Assembly: GCF_035918315.1 (NCBI RefSeq)
Contig: NZ_CP142146.1
Span: 682,001-746,000, forward strand
Origin: Vagococcus jeotgali
GTDB lineage: Bacteria; Bacillota; Bacilli; Lactobacillales; Vagococcaceae
Length of the DNA stretch: 64,000 nucleotides
Direction: 5' to 3'
A program made the position numbers and the translations under genes. The notes beneath the pieces were generated by a model that saw only the letters and a list, made by a program, of their open reading frames with translations, did not search any database and was not told where the DNA came from. Positions 48,494-56,140 of this stretch are shown piece after piece. Position 1 is the first letter of the stretch. Each line of letters opens with the position of its first letter.

Positions 48494-49734
48494 GCTTAGT
48501 TGTAAAATCAAGTTAGCCACTCTAAAATAATAAAAAAACACCATGGTAAAAATTCGTGTATCATTGAAGTAACTACCCAACAACGAAAGGAATTTTTATC
48601 ATGGTGAAAATTAAGAATAACACAAAGACATCTAGTTATAAACATCTTTCCTTAAAGGAAAGGCAGCTTATTGAAGTTTGGCATAATATGGGAGACTCTA
48701 ATAGAGAAATTGGTAGACGATTAGGCCGACACCATCAAACAATAAGTAATGAGCTTAAACGAGGAACGACCACGCAAATCAAAGAAAATAAGAAACCTAA
48801 ACAACTCTATTTTGCTGATACGGGGCAAGCTAAATACATAGAAAACAGGAAACGCTGTGGTTCGAAATCTAAGCTAGTTAGTGCTGTTGATTTTATTAAT
48901 TATGCTTGTAAACAAATGATAGACTTTAATTGGTCACCAGATGCAATTGTTGGCTTTATCAAGTCTTTAGGGACTTGGGATAAACCTATTGTTTCTACTA
49001 AGACACTTTATAACTATATTGATAAAGGTTTTTTACCAGTCAGAAATCATCATCTCAAGATGAAAGTTAGACTATCACCTAAAAAGAAAAGAAGTCGTCA
49101 GCATAAAAAAGCTCTTGGAAAATCAATTGATGAACGACCTAGCAAAATTGATTCTAGACAAGAGTTTGGTCATTGGGAAATAGACAGTGTCATTGGTTCA
49201 AAATCTAAAGATGATAATGCTCTACTTACACTTGTTGAAAGAAAAACTCGCTACATGATTACTGTTGTTCTAGATGATCATACTGAAGAGTCTGTTAGTT
49301 ACGCTATTAAACAGTTAAAATATGAGTTTGGAAGAGCCCGATTTAGTAGCATATTTCAATCGATTACTGCTGATAATGGCAGTGAATTTAGCTCACTTGA
49401 TGATACTCTGCAACAAATGACTGATATCTACTTTGCTCACCCTTATTCATCTTGGGAACGAGGAACAAACGAAAGACATAATGGTTTATTACGGCAATTT
49501 GTTCCGAAAGGAACGCCTATCTGTCACTACTCAAAGCAGTTCATACAACTGGCTACTGAAAAAGTTAATCTTTTGCCGCGTAAAATTTTAGACTATAGAC
49601 AACCAGCAACATTATTTTTAGAAGAAATTCAAAATCTAAAGATCAAAACATGTTGGTAAGTAAGGGGTTCAATAAAATAACACTGATATTTAGATATTTT
49701 TACCAGAGTGGCTAACTTAATGTTGCAATTTAGA
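48494..49734 (+). mobile_element. IS30-family element, copy 3 (1241 bp)
   Basis: Complete copy without matching flanks (48481-48493 against 49735-49747), unlike copies 1 and 2. It marks a deletion or rearrangement junction within the prophage. Confidence 0.95.
48601..49659 (+). CDS. IS30-family transposase, copy 3
   Basis: Intact 352-residue HTH plus DDE transposase, identical in protein sequence to copy 4. Confidence 0.95.
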   Translation: MVKIKNNTKTSSYKHLSLKERQLIEVWHNMGDSNREIGRRLGRHHQTISNELKRGTTTQIKENKKPKQLYFADTGQAKYIENRKRCGSKSKLVSAVDFINYACKQMIDFNWSPDAIVGFIKSLGTWDKPIVSTKTLYNYIDKGFLPVRNHHLKMKVRLSPKKKRSRQHKKALGKSIDERPSKIDSRQEFGHWEIDSVIGSKSKDDNALLTLVERKTRYMITVVLDDHTEESVSYAIKQLKYEFGRARFSSIFQSITADNGSEFSSLDDTLQQMTDIYFAHPYSSWERGTNERHNGLLRQFVPKGTPICHYSKQFIQLATEKVNLLPRKILDYRQPATLFLEEIQNLKIKTCW

Positions 49735-49807
49735 ACTTTTTTGTTTTATTGGTTTTGCCATTTTAATCTACCTTTCGCTGCGGTCAACAACACTGATAGA
49801 CTGAGAG

Positions 49808-49925
49808 CTTGTTCATCACCTCCTTTCTATGCTAGAATAGGTATATTAAAGAGACCTATCTTAGATAGAGTTTTTTGGTTAAGCACTCCTCCGGTCGCCA
49901 AACTTGAGGGAGTGCTTATTTTTTA
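49808..49925 (+). ncRNA. Possible small RNA (type I antitoxin-like)
   Basis: TTGTTC (about 49809), an 18-base spacer and TAGAAT (about 49833) precede a short transcript that ends in a strong hairpin (AAGCACTCC with GGGAGTGCTT) and a T-run near 49920. On the opposite strand an excellent RBS (AAAGGAGGTGAT) precedes a very short frame MNKLSVYQCC that stops at once. That layout resembles a type I toxin-antitoxin locus whose toxin was damaged, perhaps by IS30 copy 3. Confidence 0.4.
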
Positions 49926-50615
49926 TTCTTTTATTATGTCAGCAAATAAGTTTTCACCATTGTAACTAAATGTGAATAGGAACCCGCCAGAAGAAAAAGA
50001 GTTGGTTCGCTTCGTTTCGAGCGTATTATTATATGCTTCTGCAACTCCATCATTATTAGATTGATATATAGTTTGAAACGCCGCTAATATAGTAGCCATC
50101 TCTTTATTAGCATCTCCCGTTGTTGATAAATTGACACCAATAATTTGACCGTCTTGTATATTTACATTAGTAGTGACGTTGTTTTCTAATGAAATTATAG
50201 AAGTTCCATCAGATTGAGATTCAGGAAATCTTGTTTTTGCATTTTCGTTAATTTCAGAAATAAAAAGATTCATCTTCATAGCGAAATCTTTATAATTATC
50301 TATCGATTTTCTTTTTGGAAAATCAATATTCTCTTCAAGAATATCCCCATTTTCAAAATTAATAACAACTAGAGTTTTTTCGTTAGTTAATAAAGCAGGA
50401 GAACTAGTCATAAACTCAGTACCATTAACTTGTCCATCTATAACTGTCCCATTTTGAGTCGTCAAAGTTATAGACTCAATTTTTTCATTAGCTTGCCCTT
50501 TATAGTAATTGTATATACCGTCACTTTGGATAATTTTAGATTCGGTGATTTCAGACTTAGAACAACCTACTAAAAAAATACTCAAAAATCCTAAACTAAT
50601 TAATATTTTTTTCAT
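49923..50615 (-). CDS. Predicted prophage-borne lipoprotein
   Basis: A 230-residue exported protein with signal MKKILISLGFLSIFLVGC, lipobox LVGC (Cys18), and a Ser/Thr/Asn-rich, beta-rich mature part. Lipoproteins in the lysogeny module are often moron or superinfection-exclusion genes; this one could act so, but I do not recognise the family. RBS GGAGGGG is seen on the minus strand near 50625. Confidence 0.72.
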   Translation of the reverse strand: MKKILISLGFLSIFLVGCSKSEITESKIIQSDGIYNYYKGQANEKIESITLTTQNGTVIDGQVNGTEFMTSSPALLTNEKTLVVINFENGDILEENIDFPKRKSIDNYKDFAMKMNLFISEINENAKTRFPESQSDGTSIISLENNVTTNVNIQDGQIIGVNLSTTGDANKEMATILAAFQTIYQSNNDGVAEAYNNTLETKRTNSFSSGGFLFTFSYNGENLFADIIKE

Positions 50616-50631
50616 TTCTACCCCTCCAAAA

Positions 50632-50700
50632 TGTTATAATGTTTTTGGAGTTTATACTTCAGCACGTCATGTTCTCTGGTCGGAGGGTGGCGTGTTTTTT
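50632..50700 (+). ncRNA. Possible small RNA opposite the lipoprotein leader
   Basis: TGTTATAATG (extended -10, TATAAT at 50635-50640) is followed within 55 bases by a G-U-rich hairpin (CACGTCA with TGGCGTG) and a run of seven T. A transcript of about 55 nt would run divergently from the lipoprotein gene's start. Function unknown. Confidence 0.4.
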
Positions 50701-50942
50701 TATTTGTTTCTATTTTTAAGTCGGCGAGAACTTCTATCAATATTTTTATTACGTTGGAAAAATAGTATATAGATAATCTCTAATATACCGACTGTGTTAA
50801 TTATGAATAAACAAATAAACCAAATATTTTGATTATTCCTTGAAGCTTTCCATAAAGCAGTCCCTTTCCATGCAAGTGACCAGATAAGCACGATATATAA
50901 TAATGGGTTATTTGGGTTGAAAACCGCTGTGATTGTTTCCAT
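50700..50942 (-). CDS. DUF5652-like small membrane protein
   Basis: An 80-residue protein with two hydrophobic segments (NPLLYIVLIWSLAWKG and IWFICLFIINTVGILEII), a spacing and motif I associate with DUF5652, ending in a basic Arg/Lys-rich tail. It lies between two prophage lipoprotein genes, possibly cotranscribed with the upstream one. Function unknown. Confidence 0.65.
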   Translation of the reverse strand: METITAVFNPNNPLLYIVLIWSLAWKGTALWKASRNNQNIWFICLFIINTVGILEIIYILFFQRNKNIDRSSRRLKNRNK

Positions 50943-50957
50943 TGTTTTATTCTCCTT

Positions 50958-51332
50958 TTAATTTAAATCTATTGTGGACTCTCCGTTTGGTATAGGACCA
51001 TCAATAGTAAATGACTTAATTACAACTGGATCGTTATGATTTTTTAAATTGAAAATGATTGAGTCGCCCTTAGATTCGTTTGATAAGTTATATTTTTTAT
51101 TTTCAACTTGTTCTAATGCTGTTTTATTTTGTGTTGCGGTAAAAGATAGGTCTGGTTGCTTAGTATCTTTATCATTCCATTGGTAAACAATCTCCAATTG
51201 ATTACCTGTAACTTCTGCTTTGGTAATTGATATAGGTGGTGTTTCATTCTTGTGTAAAAATTCAAGATTAGTACAACCAACCAATCCTATAAACAATAGT
51301 GTGAGCATGGATAAATTAAATATCTTTTTCAT
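50958..51332 (-). CDS. Predicted small lipoprotein
   Basis: A 124-residue protein from ATG 51332: signal MKKIFNLSMLTLLFIGLVGC with lipobox LVGC, then a beta-rich domain (NKTALEQVENKKYNLSNESK). A longer frame from 51353 adds MNDRDNY but no better RBS. It is second in a minus-strand cluster with the DUF5652 gene. Family not recognised. Confidence 0.65.
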   Translation of the reverse strand: MKKIFNLSMLTLLFIGLVGCTNLEFLHKNETPPISITKAEVTGNQLEIVYQWNDKDTKQPDLSFTATQNKTALEQVENKKYNLSNESKGDSIIFNLKNHNDPVVIKSFTIDGPIPNGESTIDLN

Positions 51333-51345
51333 ATAATTGTCTCTA

Positions 51346-51411
51346 TCATTCAAACTCTAGCTCTGATATGCTATCGTTCATGTTTTCTAAAAAATCTTCT
51401 TTAAAAGTCAT
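51346..51411 (-). CDS. Very short ORF, 21 residues
   Basis: MTFKEDFLENMNDSISELEFE behind a perfect AGGAGG at good spacing. Its start lies within the end of the 54-codon ORF upstream. Whether it is translated is unknown. Confidence 0.45.
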   Translation of the reverse strand: MTFKEDFLENMNDSISELEFE

Positions 51412-51565
51412 TTTTATCCTCCTGTTGTTTAAGATATTTCTTTGATAGGTAAACCTTAATCATATTTCTCTCTTGTTCGGATATAGGATCACCATGATAT
51501 GTAATAATACTATCTAGTGCTTTTTCAATATCATTCATAGAATCAAAATTCACTTCTTCTTCCAT
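51401..51565 (-). CDS. Short ORF, 54 residues
   Basis: Frame from ATG 51565 (or GTG 51568) with AAAGGAGGA upstream, encoding an acidic helical peptide (EEEVNFDSMNDIEKALDS, then KVYLSKKYLKQQEDK). It overlaps the 21-residue ORF by ten bases and follows the ImmA-like gene in the same direction, so it may belong to that operon. Function unknown. Confidence 0.6.
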   Translation of the reverse strand: MEEEVNFDSMNDIEKALDSIITYHGDPISEQERNMIKVYLSKKYLKQQEDKNDF

Positions 51566-51579
51566 CACAATATCCTCCT

Positions 51580-51942
51580 TTATCTTGCGAATCTTTGGTA
51601 TTTAGTATCATAACCCATACCAATATCAAACTCTTCCAATAACAGTGAATAATTGTACTCATGACCAGAATCTTCTATAAAGTGTTTCACAACATTATCT
51701 TCGGTTTCATACTCTAGTTTTGAATGATAAACAAATTTTTTATATAATTCTTTATAATCTTTATGTTCAAAATGCTTCAATTCGTGATAGATGATTTTGA
51801 TTTGTTCGAATTCGGAGATTTTGGAGCTAACAAGTATCATTCTTTCGTCTATGACACACATTCCGGCTTTATCCATGTCCAAAAAATCAACGTGGATATT
51901 TTCTGTTCCCAGCCATTTGATTAGTTTCTTCAATGAAAACAC
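51580..51942 (-). CDS. ImmA/IrrE-family metallopeptidase
   Basis: A 120-residue protein with the zinc motif HELKH (HExxH) in IIYHELKHFEHKDY and a downstream Glu-rich helix. Such proteins cleave phage or ICE repressors (ImmA on ImmR) to induce excision. It lies three bases after the CI-like gene, which would be its substrate. It is at the short end of the family (most are about 120-250 residues) but includes the metal motif. Confidence 0.8.
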   Translation of the reverse strand: MFSLKKLIKWLGTENIHVDFLDMDKAGMCVIDERMILVSSKISEFEQIKIIYHELKHFEHKDYKELYKKFVYHSKLEYETEDNVVKHFIEDSGHEYNYSLLLEEFDIGMGYDTKYQRFAR

Positions 51943-51944
51943 CT

Positions 51945-52265
51945 CTACTTGCTTCCGAATTTTCCCTCTAAATAAGCTTTAACAATTTCTCTATCTGTGT
52001 CAGACAGAGGTTTACCATCGTAGAACATGGCATTGTCTATCATGTCGTCTAGGTCTTTTTCTGTTTTTACTTCTGTTTCACGTCCCAGCAAGTAGTCTAC
52101 TGAAACACCGAAGTAGTCGGCTACTTTTTCTAAATCTACAGCCTTTGGATCACTGGTTTTCCATTTATAAAATAGATTTTCGCTAAATCCTAAATCTATA
52201 GCTACTTCTTTTACATTTTTATTTCGTTTTTCTGACAATTGTTTTATTCTCTCAAACAGCGTCAT
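51945..52265 (-). CDS. CI-like phage repressor (XRE family)
   Basis: A 106-residue protein with an N-terminal HTH (MTLFERIKQLSEKRNKNVK, then IDLGFSENLFYKWKTS) and a C-terminal acidic helix. I chose ATG 52265, which has GGGGAG eight bases upstream; the longer frame to 52436 runs through the regulatory region. It should repress the divergent cro operon. It lacks the peptidase domain of lambda-type CI, consistent with control by the adjacent ImmA-like protease. Confidence 0.85.
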   Translation of the reverse strand: MTLFERIKQLSEKRNKNVKEVAIDLGFSENLFYKWKTSDPKAVDLEKVADYFGVSVDYLLGRETEVKTEKDLDDMIDNAMFYDGKPLSDTDREIVKAYLEGKFGSK

Positions 52266-52557
52266 ATCAATACTCCCCATCCTTCTACAAACAAAAAGTA
52301 TACAAACAAGTATTTTTGTGTTGACAAAAGTATCTGAACGTATTATTATAAGTTTGTAAGTTAATTTGATAGAAAAAAAGCAAACTAAAAACACCTTACT
52401 ATAAAACGTCTTGGCGGAAGTTTTAGGCATTAACAAAGGGTTTAAAGGCTTATTTAACTATACATATATAGTATACGATTGTATAAAAATAGTCAACGAA
52501 TATATACATATTTTCTATCGTTTTAACTTACAAATATATAAAAGGAGGGTTATGTAA
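52266..52557. promoter_or_regulatory. Phage immunity switch region
   Basis: Divergent promoters and likely operators between CI and Cro. On the plus strand TTGACA (52321-52326), 17 bases, TATTAT (52344-52349). On the minus strand TTGACT (from 52496), with TATACT or TACTAT 15-17 bases on. A palindrome-like CTATACATATATAG lies near 52458. The region is AT-rich throughout. Confidence 0.6.
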
Positions 52558-52749
52558 ATGCCGGACACATCAACAGCTAGAGATAAAATTCGTAAATATT
52601 TTGATGAAAGAGATATATCACTTGTAACTGTAGCAACTTATTTTGATATTCCTAAGCAAGATTTAAACGATTATCTAACAGGAAAAAACAAAAGTAAGAA
52701 AGCTCACGACACGTTAACAGCAATTATAGAATATTACAAAATCAGGTAG
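52558..52749 (+). CDS. Cro-like phage regulator
   Basis: A 63-residue HTH protein (ARDKIRKYFDERDISLVTVAT, then FDIPKQDLNDYLTGKNKSKK) with RBS AGGAGGG upstream. It is the first gene of the rightward operon, opposite the CI-like gene. Small size and HTH position fit Cro. Confidence 0.8.
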   Translation: MPDTSTARDKIRKYFDERDISLVTVATYFDIPKQDLNDYLTGKNKSKKAHDTLTAIIEYYKIR

Positions 52750-52760
52750 GAGGTGTAGAG

Positions 52761-52943
52761 ATGGACGAAGAACCGTTAGATGTTCTCAAAGAAATATCAA
52801 AAAGCCTTAAAACTTTGGCAGAAGTTAATAAGGCTAATGAGATTAATAAATATAATACAATCGAAATAATCAAAGATTCGGCTTTGGTTTTTATTCTCGG
52901 TATTGTTGTCGGATGTATGTTATTCCAGCTAGGAACAATGTAG
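52761..52943 (+). CDS. Small membrane-anchored phage protein
   Basis: A 60-residue protein: charged, probably coiled N-terminal half (EPLDVLKEISKSLKTLAEVN) and one hydrophobic segment at the end (ALVFILGIVVGCMLFQLGTM). RBS AGGAGG is well placed 7 bases from ATG 52761. It follows cro directly. Function unknown; small early phage membrane proteins can mediate exclusion. Confidence 0.6.
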   Translation: MDEEPLDVLKEISKSLKTLAEVNKANEINKYNTIEIIKDSALVFILGIVVGCMLFQLGTM

Positions 52944-53115
52944 TAGAAATTGTTAAAAGCTTATAGAAATCTTCACTCTCACCTGTCCGACTAAAAATCG
53001 TTTATTATGATATTGTAACAAAAATATAAATCATTAGTTAGTTACTTAACTGCTCACGTTCAGTCATTCACTTTTTCTAGCTTGATCAACTAAAAAGGAA
53101 AGGAGTGACGCTCAA

Positions 53116-53169
53116 CTAACAAGTTGAGTTGATTAGATTAAATATAGTCTTGTCAACTGAGCTTGTTAG
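53116..53169. repeat. Imperfect inverted repeat in the pre-terminase region
   Basis: CTAACAAG (53116-53123) and TTGA (53129-53132) are repeated inverted at 53153-53156 and CTTGTTAG (53162-53169), giving a stem of up to 17 bases with three mismatches. TTACTTTTTTC follows at 53173 onward, so it could be a terminator. Confidence 0.5.
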
Positions 53170-53198
53170 CTCTTACTTTTTTCATATAAATACCTTTA

Positions 53199-53226
53199 CC
53201 ACGCTGATTATCAAAGGTCAGTGTGG
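53199..53226 (+). terminator. Hairpin T1, terminator-like
   Basis: CCACGCTGA (53199-53207) pairs with TCAGTGTGG (53218-53226), loop TTATCAAAGG, followed by TTTA only. The loop and right arm closely match hairpin T2 at 53547, suggesting a duplicated element. Confidence 0.5.
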
Positions 53227-53235
53227 TTTAGCGCA

Positions 53236-53305
53236 CCGATTATGGACAATGCACACAATAGGAATGGGAATATCCCGTTCGGCGCGAGTGTATTTTGCTA
53301 ATCGG
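53236..53305 (+). ncRNA. Candidate structured RNA upstream of the tRNA-like RNA
   Basis: Three nested stems: CCGATTA (53236-53242) with TAATCGG (53299-53305), ACAC (53253-53256) with GTGT (53288-53291), and GGGA (53266-53269) with TCCC (53273-53276). It lies between hairpin T1 and the tRNA-like RNA. I recognise no known family. Confidence 0.45.
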
Positions 53306-53373
53306 CTATAATTGTGGCAATCAGCCCACTAGGAGTTACGACTAGGTTTATAGTCATTCGGACAGGTTAGCAA

Positions 53374-53530
53374 GTCGTAGTGGCGGAATGGGTAGACGCT
53401 TAGACATAAGGGATAGTACGACTCGGCGAGATATATTGTATCCAGGGGAACCGTTAGGGGAAGTCAGTTAGGCTGCTGCCCGTTGATTAGAAAATCTATT
53501 CTATGTAAGGTTCAAATCCTTACCTACGAC
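53374..53530 (+). ncRNA. tRNA-Leu-like RNA with expanded anticodon region
   Basis: GTCGTAG (53374-53380) pairs with CTACGAC (53524-53530) as a seven-base acceptor stem; TGGCGGAATGGGTAGACGC follows the tRNA-Leu D-arm pattern; the T arm TAAGG-TTCAAAT-CCTTA (53506-53522) is canonical. Between them lie about 105 bases rather than the usual 25-35. TTAGA (53400-53404) can pair with TCTA (53495-53498), and removing about 82 bases between would leave a roughly 75-nt tRNA. Two internal hairpins fill the insert (53411-53443 and 53462-53488). No CCA is encoded. It is either a tRNA with a small intron-like insert, or a tRNA-like phage RNA. Confidence 0.6.
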
Positions 53531-53546
53531 ATATCAATATCTTAAG

Positions 53547-53577
53547 CGCATTAACTGTCAAAGGTTAGTGTGTTTTT
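53547..53577 (+). terminator. Hairpin T2, intrinsic terminator after the tRNA-like RNA
   Basis: CGCATTAAC (53547-53555) pairs with GTTAGTGTG (53564-53572), loop TGTCAAAG, followed by five T. It would end a transcript carrying the tRNA-like RNA just before the terminase operon. Confidence 0.7.
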
Positions 53578-53600
53578 ATTTTAGAAAGGTGGTGAATGAT

Positions 53601-54026
53601 GTGAAGCTAACTCAAAAACAGCAGAAGTTTTGTGATTATTATATTCAGTCAGGTAATGCGAAAGAAGCAGCAATAAAAGCTGGTTATAGTAAAAAAACAG
53701 CGAAAGAAACAGGCTACGAAAACCTCACAAAACCTCACATAAAATTTTATATCGATGAAAGGCTAGAAGAAATAAAAAACGAACGCACCGCAGACGCTCA
53801 AGAAGTTATGGAATTTCTAACTAGCGTGATGCGTGGTGAAGTGACTGAGCCAGTCAGCATTTTAGATGGTGACGGTTATCAAAAAGTAGTTGACTTAAAA
53901 CCTAGTGTACAAACAAGACGAGCAGCAGCAGTGGATATTGGGAAACGTTACGCATTGTTCACCGATAAAGTTGATTTACAACAAGGGGATATCGTTATTA
54001 AGGTTGGTGAGTGGGATGGCGATTAA
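53601..54026 (+). CDS. terS: Phage terminase small subunit
   Basis: A 141-residue Terminase_2-type protein (KLTQKQQKFCDYYIQSG, then AAIKAGYSKKTAKETGYENL) that binds packaging-site DNA and recruits the large subunit. The C-terminal part has oligomerisation helices. Start GTG 53601 has GAAAGGTGG upstream; the frame is open further upstream through T2, which is less likely. It overlaps terL by eleven bases. Confidence 0.9.
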   Translation: MKLTQKQQKFCDYYIQSGNAKEAAIKAGYSKKTAKETGYENLTKPHIKFYIDERLEEIKNERTADAQEVMEFLTSVMRGEVTEPVSILDGDGYQKVVDLKPSVQTRRAAAVDIGKRYALFTDKVDLQQGDIVIKVGEWDGD

Positions 54027-54768
54027 ACACAAACCTAAAATAATCCTAGAGTTTCCTAAACCAGCTGAGGTATTCAATAAAGATATTTACAACGTGCTTT
54101 TTGATTATTCGAAGTTTACTGAAATTCATTACGGTGGAGCTTCAAGTGGAAAGTCACACGGAGTTGTTCAAAAGGTAGTTATTAAAGCTTGCAAAGAATG
54201 GAACTACCCTAGAAAAGTTCTCTTCTTAAGAAAAGTAGGCTCAACGATTAAAGATTCTATATTTGAAGATGTGAAGTCATGCCTTGCAGATTTAAAGATT
54301 TTAGATAAATGCAAGGTTAATATGACTGATTATAGAATAGAGCTTCCAAACGGCGCAACGTTTCTTTTTAAAGGCATGGATGACCCAGAGGAGATTAAAT
54401 CTATTAAAGGTGTGTCTGACGTTGTAATGGAAGAGGCAACTGAGTTTACTTTAGAAGACTACACACAATTAACTTTACGTTTACGTGAGAAAAAGCATAA
54501 ACAAAGACAAATATATTTGATGTTCAACCCAGTATCAAAAACGAATTGGGTATATAAACATTTTTTTGAAAAAGGCGTGAAGTTAGATCCCAATCGAGTT
54601 GTTATCTATCATACGAGTTATAAGAATAATCACTTTCTAGACGAGGAAGTTAGGCAAACGATAGAAGAATTAGCAGAACGCAACCCGGCATACTACCGAA
54701 TATATGCGCTTGGTGAGTTTGCTACTTTAGATAAGCTAGTGTTTCCTACATACGAAAAGAAATTCTAA
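54016..54768 (+). pseudogene. terL: Phage terminase large subunit, truncated by IS30
   Basis: The Terminase_3-type N-terminal ATPase is present: Walker A GGASSGKSHG (about residues 40-49) and Walker B VVMEEATEF (about 136). After FPTYEKKF the frame enters IS30 copy 4 and stops, so the nuclease domain is missing. ATG 54016 has GGTGAG upstream and overlaps terS. The remaining 250 residues cannot package DNA alone. Confidence 0.9.
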
Positions 54769-56004
54769 ATTGCAACATTAAGTTAGCCACTCTGGTAAAA
54801 ATATCTAAATATCAGTGTTATTTTATTGAACCCCTTACTTACCAACATGTTTTGATCTTTAGATTTTGAATTTCTTCTAAAAATAATGTTGCTGGTTGTC
54901 TATAGTCTAAAATTTTACGCGGCAAAAGATTAACTTTTTCAGTAGCCAGTTGTATGAACTGCTTTGAGTAGTGACAGATAGGCGTTCCTTTCGGAACAAA
55001 TTGCCGTAATAAACCATTATGTCTTTCGTTTGTTCCTCGTTCCCAAGATGAATAAGGGTGAGCAAAGTAGATATCAGTCATTTGTTGCAGAGTATCATCA
55101 AGTGAGCTAAATTCACTGCCATTATCAGCAGTAATCGATTGAAATATGCTACTAAATCGGGCTCTTCCAAACTCATATTTTAACTGTTTAATAGCGTAAC
55201 TAACAGACTCTTCAGTATGATCATCTAGAACAACAGTAATCATGTAGCGAGTTTTTCTTTCAACAAGTGTAAGTAGAGCATTATCATCTTTAGATTTTGA
55301 ACCAATGACACTGTCTATTTCCCAATGACCAAACTCTTGTCTAGAATCAATTTTGCTAGGTCGTTCATCAATTGATTTTCCAAGAGCTTTTTTATGCTGA
55401 CGACTTCTTTTCTTTTTAGGTGATAGTCTAACTTTCATCTTGAGATGATGATTTCTGACTGGTAAAAAACCTTTATCAATATAGTTATAAAGTGTCTTAG
55501 TAGAAACAATAGGTTTATCCCAAGTCCCTAAAGACTTGATAAAGCCAACAATTGCATCTGGTGACCAATTAAAGTCTATCATTTGTTTACAAGCATAATT
55601 AATAAAATCAACAGCACTAACTAGCTTAGATTTCGAACCACAGCGTTTCCTGTTTTCTATGTATTTAGCTTGCCCCGTATCAGCAAAATAGAGTTGTTTA
55701 GGTTTCTTATTTTCTTTGATTTGCGTGGTCGTTCCTCGTTTAAGCTCATTACTTATTGTTTGATGGTGTCGGCCTAATCGTCTACCAATTTCTCTATTAG
55801 AGTCTCCCATATTATGCCAAACTTCAATAAGCTGCCTTTCCTTTAAGGAAAGATGTTTATAACTAGATGTCTTTGTGTTATTCTTAATTTTCACCATGAT
55901 AAAAATTCCTTTCGTTGTTGGGTAGTTACTTTAATGATACACGAATTTTTACCATGGTGTTTTTTTATTATTTTAGAGTGGCTAACTTGATTTTACAACT
56001 AAGC
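54764..56004 (-). mobile_element. IS30-family element, copy 4 (1241 bp)
   Basis: Complete copy; flanks 54751-54763 and 56005-56017 do not match. It is inverted relative to copy 3. All structural genes between terL and the right end of the prophage are gone at this point. Confidence 0.95.
54839..55897 (-). CDS. IS30-family transposase, copy 4
   Basis: Intact 352-residue HTH plus DDE transposase, identical in protein sequence to copy 3, which it faces in inverted orientation across about 5 kb of phage DNA. Confidence 0.95.
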   Translation of the reverse strand: MVKIKNNTKTSSYKHLSLKERQLIEVWHNMGDSNREIGRRLGRHHQTISNELKRGTTTQIKENKKPKQLYFADTGQAKYIENRKRCGSKSKLVSAVDFINYACKQMIDFNWSPDAIVGFIKSLGTWDKPIVSTKTLYNYIDKGFLPVRNHHLKMKVRLSPKKKRSRQHKKALGKSIDERPSKIDSRQEFGHWEIDSVIGSKSKDDNALLTLVERKTRYMITVVLDDHTEESVSYAIKQLKYEFGRARFSSIFQSITADNGSEFSSLDDTLQQMTDIYFAHPYSSWERGTNERHNGLLRQFVPKGTPICHYSKQFIQLATEKVNLLPRKILDYRQPATLFLEEIQNLKIKTCW

Positions 56005-56013
56005 AAATTAAAA

Positions 56014-56042
56014 GGCTAGTCTCTTAATTGAGATTAGCCTTA
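56014..56042. terminator. Terminator in the right prophage remnant
   Basis: AAGGCTA-TCTC pairs with GAGA-TTAGCCTT and is followed by a T-run. The stretch from here to 56256 carries no gene I can support; it contains the second set of GGGGCA repeats. Confidence 0.75.
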
Positions 56043-56113
56043 TTTTTTTGGTTAAATAATAGAATTATATTCGTACATTTCATCTAAAATATCTGCTTCA
56101 AACTACTAACTTC

Positions 56114-56140
56114 TAAAAAGGGGCAAATAAGGGGCAGAAA
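56114..56140. repeat. GGGGCA repeats near the right attachment site
   Basis: Two GGGGCA words about 12 bases apart, mirroring those at 45846-45869 near the left end. Consistent with recombinase arm sites. Confidence 0.5.

Noticed and set aside
49708-49965. 85-residue ORF starting within IS30 copy 3
   Set aside because: Starts in the IS terminal repeat and reads through a terminator hairpin; no coding character.
53129-53311. 60-residue ORF before the terminase genes
   Set aside because: It runs through several hairpins and has no RBS; the region looks like structured non-coding DNA.
53374-53530. Group I intron in a tRNA-Leu(UAA) gene
   Set aside because: The boundary bases fit loosely (a G precedes AAAATCTA), but the insert is only about 80 nt and I see no P, Q, R, S core elements.
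48481-56017. Simple inversion between IS30 copies 3 and 4
   Set aside because: Exchanging and reverse-complementing the flanks does not restore matching 13-14 bp duplications, so deletions must also have taken place.
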